Position numbers and translations under genes: made by a program. A stretch of DNA of 64,000 bases from Corynebacterium phocae (GTDB lineage: Bacteria > Actinomycetota > Actinomycetes > Mycobacteriales > Mycobacteriaceae): positions 62,001 to 126,000 of the forward strand of contig NZ_VXKJ01000043.1 in assembly GCF_008693075.1 (NCBI RefSeq). Reading direction: 5' to 3'. Below the pieces are notes generated by a model. That model was not told the DNA's origin. It saw only the letters and a program-made list of their open reading frames with translations, and did not search any database. Shown piece by piece: positions 37,501-46,641 of the stretch (its first letter is position 1; every line of letters begins with the position of its first letter).

Positions 37501-38430
37501 TTAAGTATGGGAGACTTCCACCTCGACTGGGCCGGCAATTTCTAGTTCTAGGACCCGCAGTCCCTGCTTGCGCGCGTCTTCTAGCACATCCTGATCGATG
37601 GGATCGGTGTGCAGCACCATGCACGTTGGGCCAGCGCCAGAGAGGTAAGCGGCATAGCCACGATTGCGGAGACGGTTCACCCATTCCGCAGTCACGGGCA
37701 AAACGTCCGCGCGGTAGGGCTGGTGCAGCCGGTCGCGGGTTCCCTCTACTAGCAGCTCCGGGTAGTGCTGCAAAGCCGCCACCTGAACTGCGGTGCGCGA
37801 AACATTGAACGTAGCGTCACCGTGGGTAACGTGGCTGGGAAGAACGCGGCGCACGGCCTGCGTCGAGGCATGAAATTGCGGAATCAACGCGGTGGCGTTG
37901 ATAGCCGGGTGGACCGGAATACCCACAGCCTTGTACTCAGGAAGGGAGTGACCGTCCACCGGGATAGCAGTCCAGGACACCACCGCGCCGCCTAACACGG
38001 AGGCGGAGGAATTGTCCGGGTGCCCTTCAAAAGCCGAGGACAACTGTACTAACTGTTCCTGGCTCAGCGGGTTTCCCGCCAGCCCGTTGGCGGCTACAAC
38101 TCCGGCCACGGCGGCTGAGGCTGAGGAACCTAGTCCGCGCGATTGCGGGATGGCGTTGGTGCACACCACGCGCAGGCCCGGTGCGTTGGCGTCTGCTGCC
38201 GCCAATGCCGAGCGAATGGCCTTGACCACCAGGTGGGATTCGTTGCGGGGCAAGTCATCTGCGCCCTCTCCGTAGATCTCCATTTCCAAACCGGAGGCAA
38301 TGACTTCAACCTCCACCGTGTCATAGAGGCTCACCGCAATTCCCAGGGTGTCAAACCCTGGACCCAAGTTGGCCGAAGACGCTGGGACCTTAACGGTGGC
38401 TTTAGTGCCTACCTGAATATCTGCAGTCAT
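37501..38430 (-). CDS. thrB: Homoserine kinase
   Basis: The 309-residue GHMP kinase phosphorylates homoserine for threonine synthesis. The ATP-binding motif is [13 protein letters not shown] at 95-107 and the N-terminal substrate segment is [15 protein letters not shown]. The length equals that of corynebacterial ThrB. The ATG at 38430 has AGGA 8 bp upstream. It lies 303 bp downstream of hom; the two form a tight operon in C. glutamicum, but here a terminator-like hairpin separates them. Confidence 0.96.
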   Translation of the reverse strand: MTADIQVGTKATVKVPASSANLGPGFDTLGIAVSLYDTVEVEVIASGLEMEIYGEGADDLPRNESHLVVKAIRSALAAADANAPGLRVVCTNAIPQSRGLGSSASAAVAGVVAANGLAGNPLSQEQLVQLSSAFEGHPDNSSASVLGGAVVSWTAIPVDGHSLPEYKAVGIPVHPAINATALIPQFHASTQAVRRVLPSHVTHGDATFNVSRTAVQVAALQHYPELLVEGTRDRLHQPYRADVLPVTAEWVNRLRNRGYAAYLSGAGPTCMVLHTDPIDQDVLEDARKQGLRVLELEIAGPVEVEVSHT

Positions 38431-38483
38431 AAAGAAATATCCTAGCCCACGCGGGAAAGGATTTTCCACGCGTCCAAAGGGAC

Positions 38484-38532
38484 CAAAACAAAGCTCCCAA
38501 CCGCCCCGCGTTGCGGGCTGCGATTGGGAGCC
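38484..38532 (-). terminator. Terminator-like hairpin between hom and thrB
   Basis: The repeat GCTCCCAACCGC (38493-38504) / GCGATTGGGAGC (38520-38531) forms a 12-bp stem with one wobble and a GC-rich inner hairpin. Read on the minus strand it is followed by TTTGTTTTGG. This is a standard intrinsic terminator placed after hom and 54 bp before the thrB start. Confidence 0.75.
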
Positions 38533-38615
38533 TTCATCTTGCCAAAAAGCCAACTTCGCTGTTAGTTAGTGTCACCGATGGTCAAGGGGCACTGGGTGTC
38601 AACACGGCGCTATGC

Positions 38616-38706
38616 CAACACAGCGCCACGTCAGCACAGCGCCACGTCAGCACAGCGCCACGTCAGCACAGCGCCACGTCAGCACAGCGCCACGTCAGCA
38701 CAGCGC
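38616..38706. repeat. 16-bp tandem repeat, five perfect copies, between hom and thrB
   Basis: The unit CACGTCAGCACAGCGC is repeated five times without change at 38627-38706, preceded by a partial copy from 38616. It lies between the hom stop codon (38734) and the terminator hairpin. A new start or stop is not created. The copy number is likely variable between strains. Confidence 0.95.
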
Positions 38707-38733
38707 TGGCACGCTAGTAGCTACGGCATTTTA

Positions 38734-40065
38734 CTAGCTCAAGCGAATAACCGAGTTCACCGCGTGCACGTCGTCTAGCCCCTCAAGGGCACGGACAATA
38801 CCGTCCAGGACAGACTCTGTGGCGGCGTGGGTAACAACAATGAGGCGGGCCCCGTCTTTGCCCTCCTCCTGGCGGACAGTCCGCAGGGATACCCCTTGCT
38901 CAGCAAAAACGGAAGAGATGACAGCCAAAACACCGGTCCGGTCTTTGACCTGCATGTCAATGTGGTAGCGGGTCTGTGTCTGCCCAAAGTCCGCCACCGG
39001 AAGGTTGGCGTAAGTATTTTCTTCCGGGGCACGGCCACCGTGGACCTTGTTGCGGGAGGCACCCACCACGTCACCCAGCACTGCCGAGGCCGTTGGATTA
39101 CCACCGGCGCCATTGCCGTAGAACATCAAAGATCCTGCGGCTTCCGCCTCCACGAAGATGGCGTTGAAAGACTTAGACACTGAGGCCAGCGGGTGCTCCT
39201 TGGGCACCAAAGTCGGATGCACACGGGCATTGACGGATTCCTTGCCGTCCTCACCGGTTAGACGCTCGCAGATGGCCAACAGTTTGATGGAATAACCCGC
39301 CTGATTAGCCGCCTGGATATCCTCAGCAGTAATGGCCGAAATACCCTCACAATGCACGTCGTCGAACGTCACGCGCGTGTGGAATCCCAAGGAAGCCAAA
39401 ATAGCGGCCTTGGAGGCGGCGTCGTGGCCCTCTACGTCCGCAGTAGGGTCAGCCTCAGCGTATCCAAGGCGAGTAGCCTCAGCCAGGGCATCTTCGTAGG
39501 AGGCTCCGGTTGTCTCCATGGCGTCCAAGATGAAGTTGGTGGTGCCGTTGACAATGCCGGAGATGCGTTGGATTTTGTCTCCGGCCAGGGACCTGCGCAA
39601 CATGCCAACCACGGGGATGGCCGCAGCAACCGCCGCCTCGAAGTAGAGGTCCACTCCAGCCTCATCTGCTGCCTTTGCCAATTCATCGGCGTGCGCTGCA
39701 ACCAATGCCTTATTGGCGGTAACAACCGACTTTCCCGCACGCAGGGCCGCCAGCACCAGCTCCCGGGGATAATCAATTCCACCGATAACCTCTACCACTA
39801 CATCAACGTCTTCACGCTGGATGAGAGCGTGCGCGTCCTCTGTGAGGAGCTCCGGGGCTATACCCTCGCGCGCCTTCGAGGCGTCAGAAACCGCCACCCC
39901 GCGGACTTCCACTGGACCGCCCACACGTTGGGTAAAGTCAGCGTTGTACTCGTTGAGTAGCCTGAATACTTCCGCGCCCACGGTGCCCAATCCCAGCAGG
40001 GCAATGCCCACCGGTTGGCCTTCACCTTTGCCGTTTCCGTAAGTGGTGTTGTGGTGCTCAGTCAT
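38734..40065 (-). CDS. hom: Homoserine dehydrogenase
   Basis: The 443-residue enzyme reduces aspartate semialdehyde to homoserine, the branch point to threonine and methionine. The nucleotide site is GLGTVG (25-30), and the catalytic domain contains GIVNGTTNFILD. The C-terminal ACT domain (about 375-443) starts with DRTGV. Glycine 378 matches the position whose change gives threonine feedback resistance in C. glutamicum, from memory of that literature. The ATG has AAGGGG upstream, and a candidate TAAGAT -10 is at 40115-40120. Confidence 0.96.
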   Translation of the reverse strand: MTEHHNTTYGNGKGEGQPVGIALLGLGTVGAEVFRLLNEYNADFTQRVGGPVEVRGVAVSDASKAREGIAPELLTEDAHALIQREDVDVVVEVIGGIDYPRELVLAALRAGKSVVTANKALVAAHADELAKAADEAGVDLYFEAAVAAAIPVVGMLRRSLAGDKIQRISGIVNGTTNFILDAMETTGASYEDALAEATRLGYAEADPTADVEGHDAASKAAILASLGFHTRVTFDDVHCEGISAITAEDIQAANQAGYSIKLLAICERLTGEDGKESVNARVHPTLVPKEHPLASVSKSFNAIFVEAEAAGSLMFYGNGAGGNPTASAVLGDVVGASRNKVHGGRAPEENTYANLPVADFGQTQTRYHIDMQVKDRTGVLAVISSVFAEQGVSLRTVRQEEGKDGARLIVVTHAATESVLDGIVRALEGLDDVHAVNSVIRLS

Positions 40066-40420
40066 CGACTATCCCCTTGGAGTTTGTTAAAAAGTTGGAT
40101 CGGATACGTCATACATCTTACAAAGGCCTGCCCCGTTGTTTCGCGCCAGTCCCCTTACACCGGCAGTAAGCGCTACGCCTGGCTCCGCCATTTCCAGTTA
40201 ACCAGGGGCTACCGGAGCTACCCCGGCAAGAATAAAAACCTGATGACTGACGGTTTCGGGACTGCCACCTGCATAGGTACGAACTTGAAATAGTTGTGGG
40301 AGAATTCCAATAAGACCATGAAAATATGGCAATTCCTAACTTAAACTTAGGTAATTTTGTGGAAAAGCTGTAAGATTGCAGTGTCTACAGCTTCCACTAC
40401 AGAAAAATCCAAGGAATCCC
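40066..40420. promoter_or_regulatory. Divergent promoter region of hom and a secreted-protein gene
   Basis: The 355 bp hold no gene. A TAAGAT hexamer at 40115-40120 (minus) could be the hom -10, 50 bp before the start. On the plus side TAAGAT at 40371-40376 lies 45 bp before the secreted-protein GTG. Just upstream of it is an imperfect palindrome, CCTAA-N7-TTAGG (40335-40351), a possible operator. No convincing -35 elements are seen. Confidence 0.45.
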
Positions 40421-41617
40421 GTGAAAAAATTCTCCCGCCTGCTGGCTACTGTCACCACCGTAGCCATCGCGTCCTCCGCAGTCACCGCAACCGCTGCGGA
40501 AAACCAACCGTTTACCAAGACCGTTTCCGGCTACACCGTCAACTCCAAGCCCGGCGACTTGGAGTGCGTCATCACCCCAACCCAGGCGGTTAAAGAACAG
40601 ACCATGATGTTGGGCAACACCATGTGGCCGGATGCTAATGCGGCAATTGAATCCCTTGGACTGAGCTGGAGTGCCCAGTATGCAGAAAAGATCAATGCCG
40701 CACGCAAGGCTGGCCACCTCAAATCCGATGTGGAGATCACCACCCCGCTAGCGGCGATTGAAGCTATCAACGTTCTGGCCGCAGGCAAAGGCACCGCTGA
40801 CGCCCTGAAAATCCTCGAATCCATTCCCTTTGTAGGTGGCTTCCTTGGAGGTGGGCTTGCCTCTAAGTCCCTCGACGCTATCCTCGGGATTATCCGGACC
40901 TTCGCTCCCGACATGATGCTGATGCTACCGGGCGAGCTTGCCTCCGCCTGGGTCAATCCAACCGTGGACGCTTCAACGCCTTTCGTTCCGGCTGACGGCC
41001 AGAGCTTCTCCTATGATGAAGCAGAGAAACTAGCCAAACAGTTCAAAAATGAGGCAGCTAAACCTGTCTACACTCAAGAAGGCCGCCTTCTTTCCACTGA
41101 GGCCCGCACACAAGCGAAAAAGCTTTCCGATGCCTACAAGCAGGCCTGGACTACCTACAATCTGGACGCAGCTAAGGCACTAGAGGCCTGCCTGCCTTCC
41201 ACCACCGAAACTGCACCGGAAGAACCAACGAATCCGGACACCGTGTCCCCAAAACAGGACACCCCTGATCCTGACAAGTCTCCGCAGCTCCCTAATGTCG
41301 AACCGGGCAACAACGGAAACGGCAACGGCAACAGCAACGGCAACCAGACCAATCCCGGCAAGGATGCAGATTCCAGCAGCACTTCGAGCAACTCCAACTC
41401 CGATAGTAGCTCCATTAAGGACGCTTCCTCGCAGGTAGATGCAGCGGATAAGGCCAGCTCTTTGGTGGGCAACGAGGGTGGCGCTTCCAAGACCGTTGAC
41501 ACCGTCATCGGCGTGGGCGTGGGCTTGGGTGCCTTCCTGCTCCTGGGCTTCCTGCTTGCGGCTCTTCCTTGGCTCAAGCCAGTTCTTCCCCCACAGATCG
41601 CTAAACTGATTCCTTAA
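40421..41617 (+). CDS. Secreted protein with C-terminal membrane anchor, unknown function
   Basis: The 398-residue protein starts with a Sec signal peptide (KKFSRLLATVTTVAIASSAVTATAA, cleavage after about residue 27). A helical domain (about 30-255) holds a glycine/hydrophobic stretch, VGGFLGGGLASK. A Pro/Asp/Gly/Asn/Ser-rich low-complexity stalk (about 265-345) follows, then one membrane helix (about 360-383) and a short cationic tail. This is a typical wall-spanning layout of corynebacterial surface proteins. I do not recognise the N-terminal domain. The start is a GTG at 40421 with AAGGA upstream. It lies between hom and lysA with no functional link evident. Confidence 0.8.
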   Translation: MKKFSRLLATVTTVAIASSAVTATAAENQPFTKTVSGYTVNSKPGDLECVITPTQAVKEQTMMLGNTMWPDANAAIESLGLSWSAQYAEKINAARKAGHLKSDVEITTPLAAIEAINVLAAGKGTADALKILESIPFVGGFLGGGLASKSLDAILGIIRTFAPDMMLMLPGELASAWVNPTVDASTPFVPADGQSFSYDEAEKLAKQFKNEAAKPVYTQEGRLLSTEARTQAKKLSDAYKQAWTTYNLDAAKALEACLPSTTETAPEEPTNPDTVSPKQDTPDPDKSPQLPNVEPGNNGNGNGNSNGNQTNPGKDADSSSTSSNSNSDSSSIKDASSQVDAADKASSLVGNEGGASKTVDTVIGVGVGLGAFLLLGFLLAALPWLKPVLPPQIAKLIP

Positions 41618-41667
41618 GATCTCCTTTTCTCAGGCTCTCATGGATAGCAATGTGAGCGTCAGAAACT

Positions 41668-41709
41668 AATGCACTTTCTCCGCCAGCTGGCGTTGGGAGT
41701 GCATTTTTA
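41668..41709. terminator. Shared terminator between convergent genes
   Basis: AATGCACT (41668-41675) pairs with AGTGCATT (41698-41705), with an inner CGCCAGCTGGCG palindrome, and is followed by TTTTAG. It serves the secreted-protein gene and, read the other way, lies just past the serine-protease stop at 41719. Confidence 0.65.
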
Positions 41710-41718
41710 GTCCTAGTG

Positions 41719-42810
41719 TTAGTCGGAGACGGCTAGCCCGTAGCGGAGCATGACGGGTTCGATCAGCTTCCCGCCGCCGGCCGTAGCGTCGGCGTATTCC
41801 AAGAAACTTGAGATACCTATCGCTTGGATACTCTGGCCTGTGGGGTCGGCCGGATCCTGGGCGAAGATGACCCCGCCGCTATCGCCATGATCGCTGATGT
41901 TTTCGTAGCGCAGGGTAATATCACTGTCCATCCGAATGAAATCCCCACAGGATAGGCCGGAACGCCAACCAAGGCGGCAGATATAGGGCCTATTGCTTTT
42001 TACCCACTCCTCCCCTTTCCAGCCGATGAGAACTGCGGGGCGGTGGTTAAAGGACACGTTCGGTGCGCCCGTAATGTACTGGTGGTATTCCGGCAATATC
42101 TCGATAAGCCCGTAGTCTTCGAATCGAGTGTCCCCCCGATAGAGGCTTTCAACGAACTCGCCAACGCGCACCGGGTTTTGCCCAGTCTTTTGCACATACA
42201 CCTGATCCCCGACCGTGCCGCAGTGCCCCGCCGTCAGGTTAAACACGCGCCCGGAGGCCTGGTCAGGGTCCGTGACAGTCCAACCCCATGAGCAAGTAGT
42301 CACTTCGCCTGCGTGGTCAATCAAGTATTTCCCGCCCGGAACAATTAGCCCGTCGGTGGCAAGATACTCATAGTTTTTGGAATTCCGGTAGATCTTTCGG
42401 TGCTGCTGCGGGAGGCTTTGACCGGGCGCTTCGCGCCCCGTGGTCCTGGTTTCCCGCCGTCTCGGGGGTGCCGTATCTTCCGAGCCGTCAGGGGAATCCT
42501 TGAAGGAGGTGGGGCGAGCAGTAGTCGCAGGCGCCCGCTGCTTCGACTGTCGGTAATCCTCGTGAAAAGATAAATAGTCCTCATAGCCTAGACATTCGCC
42601 TTTTCCTTGCCTCTCAATGGCATAGGCGTACCAGTGGAGCTCTTCAGCGTCGGAAATTCCGGTCGGCTCATATGGAAAGCATGGTTTCCTATCATCAGCT
42701 ACCAGGGCATCTCCCCCGGCAAGGAGTCCGACGGCAACACTGCAGGAGGAAAGCGCAACTACAGCCAAGACCCCAAGTAGGGGCACGCACACAAGCCGAA
42801 AGATATTCAT
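41719..42810 (-). CDS. Trypsin-like (S1) serine protease lipoprotein
   Basis: The 363-residue protein has a lipoprotein signal peptide with the lipobox LSSC (C23), a proline/arginine-rich linker (about 90-140) and a chymotrypsin-fold domain. The catalytic triad is H196 (NLTAGHCG), D232 (FEDYGLIEI) and S311 (DHGDSGG), so it should be active. It would be anchored on the outer face of the cytoplasmic membrane. The ATG at 42810 is preferred over a TTG two codons earlier. It follows lysA on the minus strand after a probable terminator. The target is unknown. Confidence 0.85.
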   Translation of the reverse strand: MNIFRLVCVPLLGVLAVVALSSCSVAVGLLAGGDALVADDRKPCFPYEPTGISDAEELHWYAYAIERQGKGECLGYEDYLSFHEDYRQSKQRAPATTARPTSFKDSPDGSEDTAPPRRRETRTTGREAPGQSLPQQHRKIYRNSKNYEYLATDGLIVPGGKYLIDHAGEVTTCSWGWTVTDPDQASGRVFNLTAGHCGTVGDQVYVQKTGQNPVRVGEFVESLYRGDTRFEDYGLIEILPEYHQYITGAPNVSFNHRPAVLIGWKGEEWVKSNRPYICRLGWRSGLSCGDFIRMDSDITLRYENISDHGDSGGVIFAQDPADPTGQSIQAIGISSFLEYADATAGGGKLIEPVMLRYGLAVSD

Positions 42811-42828
42811 GCGCAAAACCTTAACACA

Positions 42829-42863
42829 CAGGGGTGCAGGATTCTCTGGAAATTTGCACCCTA
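42829..42863 (-). terminator. Hairpin downstream of lysA
   Basis: GGGTGCA (42832-42838) pairs with TGCACCC (42855-42861); read on the minus strand it is followed by GTGTGTTAAGGTTTT. It would end the argS-lysA transcript about 15 bp after the lysA stop and just upstream of the serine-protease start. Confidence 0.5.
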
Positions 42864-42877
42864 GCTTATAAGCGTGT

Positions 42878-44212
42878 TTAGGTCTCTAGCGCCAATAGAT
42901 CCTCGATAGTCTCGCGACGCAGCATGAGGCTTGCCTGGCCGTCGCGGACGGAAACCACCGCCGGGCGCAGAGCCCCGTTGTAGCGGGAGGCCATCATGTA
43001 CTGATAGGCACCAGTGGTGGCAAAGGCTAGCAGGTCCCCGGGGCGGATGTCTCCCGGCAGCTTGCGTTCGTTGATGAGGATGTCCCCGCTTTCGCAGTGA
43101 AAACCCACCACGCGAGAATCCGTGGGCTCGCCCGCGGTGAAACGGTTGACCACGCGCGCATCATATTCGGAGCCGTAGAGCGCGGGGCGGATGTTGTCTG
43201 ACATGCCGCCGTCCACGGAAAGGTAGCGGCGGATGGGCAGCTCCCGCTTTCCGGTTTCCACGTCCTTGACGGTGCCCACCCGGTAGAGGGTTACGGCTGA
43301 CCCGCCCACTAGGGAACGTCCCGGTTCCACCAGCACGAAGGGCGCGGGAATACCTAGCTCCTCAGCTGTGCGGTCCACGGCGGCCAGCAGATCGGCGGCC
43401 AAGGTGGCGACGTCCAAGGCTTCTTCGTAGGGCATGTACGGGATGCCAAATCCGCCGCCCAGGTCAAGCTCCGCTAGGGACACACCTAGTTCAGTGTGGA
43501 TGCGCTTGTATAAAGACAGCACGCGCTCGGCGGCCAACTCGAAGCCTTCGGCCACGAACACCGAGGAACCCACGTGGCAGTGCAGCCCCACAAGTTCCAG
43601 GTTAGTGGTGGCAAGGGCCTCCTTGGCGGCGTCGAACGCGGCACCGGTGGCTAGCGAAATTCCAAACTTCTGATCCTCGTGAGAGGTGGCGACGAACTCG
43701 TGGGTGTGCGCGTCAATACCGGGCTTAACCCGGATCATTACCGGTTGGACCCGTCCGGAGGCTTTGGCCAGCTCGTTGAGCTGCTTGAGTTCATCGGTGT
43801 TGTCTAGCACCACGTGGGCTATGCCCTCATCAACGCACAGCTGCAGGTACTCCGGCTCCTTGTTATTGCCGTGAGCGGTCATCCGGGAGGCCGGGAACCC
43901 GGCCGCCAGTGCCACCTTCGCCTCGTTGAGGGAGGCCACGTCCAGGCATAGGCCCTCCTCATCGACCCACTGAACCACGCGCTTAGTGATAAAGGCCTTG
44001 GAGGCGTAGTGCACGTGGGCGGGTCCGCCAAAAGCGTCAGCCATCTCCCGGCAGCGGGCACGAAAGTCATCTTCGTCAAAAACGTAGAGGGGCGTACCAA
44101 ACTCTTGGGCAAGCTCGGTAAGAGCCACTCCCCCTATGCTCACCGTGCCATCATCTAGCCGTGTGGCCGAACGCGGCCACACGTGGGCTGGGAGTTGGTT
44201 GAAATCATTCAT
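42878..44212 (-). CDS. lysA: Diaminopimelate decarboxylase
   Basis: The 444-residue fold-III PLP enzyme makes L-lysine from meso-diaminopimelate. The PLP lysine is K72 in HYASKAF. Other typical segments are [19 protein letters not shown] and [18 protein letters not shown], then CESGD near the end. Its ATG lies directly after the TAG of argS, so the classical argS-lysA operon is intact. Confidence 0.97.
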   Translation of the reverse strand: MNDFNQLPAHVWPRSATRLDDGTVSIGGVALTELAQEFGTPLYVFDEDDFRARCREMADAFGGPAHVHYASKAFITKRVVQWVDEEGLCLDVASLNEAKVALAAGFPASRMTAHGNNKEPEYLQLCVDEGIAHVVLDNTDELKQLNELAKASGRVQPVMIRVKPGIDAHTHEFVATSHEDQKFGISLATGAAFDAAKEALATTNLELVGLHCHVGSSVFVAEGFELAAERVLSLYKRIHTELGVSLAELDLGGGFGIPYMPYEEALDVATLAADLLAAVDRTAEELGIPAPFVLVEPGRSLVGGSAVTLYRVGTVKDVETGKRELPIRRYLSVDGGMSDNIRPALYGSEYDARVVNRFTAGEPTDSRVVGFHCESGDILINERKLPGDIRPGDLLAFATTGAYQYMMASRYNGALRPAVVSVRDGQASLMLRRETIEDLLALET

Positions 44213-45865
44213 CTACATTTTCTCCAGGGCACGAACGCCTACTAGGTTCAGGGCGTTAGCAAGAGTCTGCCGGGTAGCTGCGGCCAAGGCCAACCGTGCG
44301 GAGTGGATCGGTGCAGCTTCCTCATCAGCTTTAGGCAGAATCTGGCACTGGTCATAGAACCGGTGGAACACCGCTGCTAACTGCTCGGCGTAGCGGGCAA
44401 TCCGGTGTGGCTCGCGCAGGGTCGCGGCGGTTTTGACTACCTCGGGGAACTCGCCCAGGGTGCGGATGAGAACGCCTTCCTTGTCGTGGGTGAGCAAGGA
44501 GAGATCTGGTTCGCCGATACTTACGCCGATTTCCTCGGCTTTGCGGGCGATAGAGCACAACCGGGCGTGGCCGTATTGGACGTAGTACACCGGGTTGTCC
44601 GAGGACTGGGATGCCCACAAGTCAAGGTCAATATCAATTGACTGATCTACTGAGGACCGGGTCAGGGCGTAGCGAGCGCCGTCTACACCGATTGCCTCCA
44701 CCAAGTCATCCAGGGTGATAACGTTGCCGGCGCGCTTGGACATTTTCACGGCTTTGCCGTTACTGAGCAGGTTGACCATCTGGCCAATGAGGACCTCAAC
44801 CTGGTCTGGGTCATACCCCATGGCGGCCGCCGCGGCACGAAGCCGGGCGATGTAGCCGTGGTGGTCCGCGCCCAGCATGTAGATAGCCAGGTTGTGGCCG
44901 CGTTCAAACTTGTCAGCAACATAGGCGATGTCGCCCGCAATATAGGCGGCGTCACCGTCGGACTTGATGACCACCCGGTCCTTGTCATCGCCGTAATCCG
45001 TGGAGCGCAACCACCAGGCGCCCTCATCCTGGTACAGCTTGCCGTTGTCTTTGAGGGTTTGCACCGCGCGGTCAACTGCCCCGGATTCGAAAAGGGAGTT
45101 TTCGTGGAAGAATACGTCAAATTCCACGCCAAAGTCACTGAGGGATTTCCGGATGTGGGAAAACATCATTTCCACGCCAACTGCGCGGAAATTCTCCCGC
45201 ACCTCATCTTCACTTCCCTCCAGCGCCTGGGGGTTACTTTCCAGCACTGCCTTGGCTATGTCGTGGATGTACTCACCCCCGTAACCGTCTTCAGGGGTGG
45301 GCTCTCCCTTGGCCGCAGCCAGGAGGGAATTAGAGAAACGGTCAATCTGGCGGCCATGATCGTTGAAGTAGTATTCCCGGGTGACGCTAGCTCCACTGGC
45401 CTCTAAGACACGTCCAAGCGAGTCACCGACGGCTGCCCAGCGGGTTCCCCCCAAGTGAATGGGCCCGGTGGGGTTGGCGGAGACGAACTCTAGGTTAACC
45501 TTGGCACCTGCCATGGAGTCGTTGTTGCCAAAGCTGTCTCCTGCTTGCAGAACCTGGTTAACAATAGCGCCCTGCGCCGCAGCAGCCAGGCGGATATTAA
45601 TAAAGCCCGGCCCAGCAATGGTGGCCTCATCAATGGCCGGGTTGCCAGCAAGTTCCGCTACCAACCACGTGGCCAAGTCGCGCGGGTTAACCCCGGCCTT
45701 CTTGGCTACCTGAAGGGCCAGGTTGGTGGCGTAATCACCGTGCTCGGGGTTGCGCGGACGCTCTACCGTGACCTCACCGGGGAGAACGGAGGTATCCAGG
45801 TTATGTTCGCCCATAACGGCGGTTGCGGTGGTCTTGATAAGTTGTGCCAAGTTTGCTGGTGTCAT
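44213..45865 (-). CDS. argS: Arginyl-tRNA synthetase
   Basis: The 550-residue class I synthetase charges tRNA-Arg. The HIGH-type motif appears as [14 protein letters not shown], the KMSKS-type motif as [10 protein letters not shown], and the C-terminal DALR domain ends in [14 protein letters not shown]. The start is the ATG at 45865 (MTPANLAQ); no good ribosome-binding site is visible and a TAGACT hexamer lies 8 bp before it, so it may be leaderless. A tRNA-Arg gene lies about 5.7 kb away. lysA follows without a gap. Confidence 0.96.
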   Translation of the reverse strand: MTPANLAQLIKTTATAVMGEHNLDTSVLPGEVTVERPRNPEHGDYATNLALQVAKKAGVNPRDLATWLVAELAGNPAIDEATIAGPGFINIRLAAAAQGAIVNQVLQAGDSFGNNDSMAGAKVNLEFVSANPTGPIHLGGTRWAAVGDSLGRVLEASGASVTREYYFNDHGRQIDRFSNSLLAAAKGEPTPEDGYGGEYIHDIAKAVLESNPQALEGSEDEVRENFRAVGVEMMFSHIRKSLSDFGVEFDVFFHENSLFESGAVDRAVQTLKDNGKLYQDEGAWWLRSTDYGDDKDRVVIKSDGDAAYIAGDIAYVADKFERGHNLAIYMLGADHHGYIARLRAAAAAMGYDPDQVEVLIGQMVNLLSNGKAVKMSKRAGNVITLDDLVEAIGVDGARYALTRSSVDQSIDIDLDLWASQSSDNPVYYVQYGHARLCSIARKAEEIGVSIGEPDLSLLTHDKEGVLIRTLGEFPEVVKTAATLREPHRIARYAEQLAAVFHRFYDQCQILPKADEEAAPIHSARLALAAATRQTLANALNLVGVRALEKM

Positions 45866-46641
45866 AGCTGGAAAGTCTATCGCAGGGCCGTTGGTTGTGG
45901 GAATTAGCTGCCGGATTTCGCTGCCGCCGCCGCTGCCAGGTAGGAACCGTTTGGTGTGAATGAAAATCATTTCCGTTGGCGGTCGATTTTTCAGGAATCT
46001 CTCATACCCCCGAATGCCCCTGGGAAAGCACTGACCATCAGGTTCCACGTCACTCAATCCCGATACTCAACCCATGTAGACCTTTACTCATCGGGCTGGT
46101 GCCGCCCGCCCAACTGGCCTGGAATTTTGCTAGCCCATCCTCCGAATGAAGTGGCGCAGGGGCTCCACTCCTGACCGAAACAAGCCCCCACTCCACGGAC
46201 GGGAGCACGCTTGCGAGGTAGAGAAGATCCCGAGTAAGAATTTCATTTGCGCTCAAAAGTAGCTTCATTCAGTGGTTTCCCCACACGGCACGGTTTTTCC
46301 CGCACGGTGCCACCGCGGCTTAATTATTCAAGAACATAGATTCCTCCAGCCTTCCCTAAGCGATCAGCGCCGTACAGTTTTTCCGAAAGCGGCCGGCAAG
46401 AACTAACCCCACGAGCTTGGACCAAATGCCTCACCAGTACTAGCAAAACGAATCAAACCTATTGGGCACGACATGCAGGTTAACCCCGGGTTAACTGAAA
46501 TACCACAAATCTGTTCGCTGGCAGGTAAATTACCAAAAGAAGATGGGGCGATACTCACATCAATGGCAACTGTGTGAATACCTCTCTATCTCGACAACTT
46601 CCAAGCTAACCAACATCTCTCACAAGAAAAGGAGGGCGAAG
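45866..46641. promoter_or_regulatory. Divergent region between argS and lctP with a 17-bp palindrome
   Basis: The 776 bp contain no supportable gene. The perfect palindrome GTTAACCCCGGGTTAAC is at 46479-46495, about 150 bp before the lctP ATG, and is the best operator candidate. A TGAAAATCATTTCC stretch at 45961-45974, 95 bp before argS, partly resembles a Zur-type box. The remaining sequence shows nothing I can name. Confidence 0.5.

Noticed and set aside
38627..38706. Possible CRISPR array
   Set aside because: The 16-bp units are directly adjacent with no spacers, and no cas gene is in the window.
45961..45975. Zur-box-like TGAAAATCATTTCCG upstream of argS
   Set aside because: Only the left half matches the actinobacterial Zur motif well and no zinc gene is next to it; kept only as a note in the region entry.
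46050..46268. 72-codon leftward frame between argS and lctP
   Set aside because: No start signal and no recognisable protein features; the region is better explained as regulatory.
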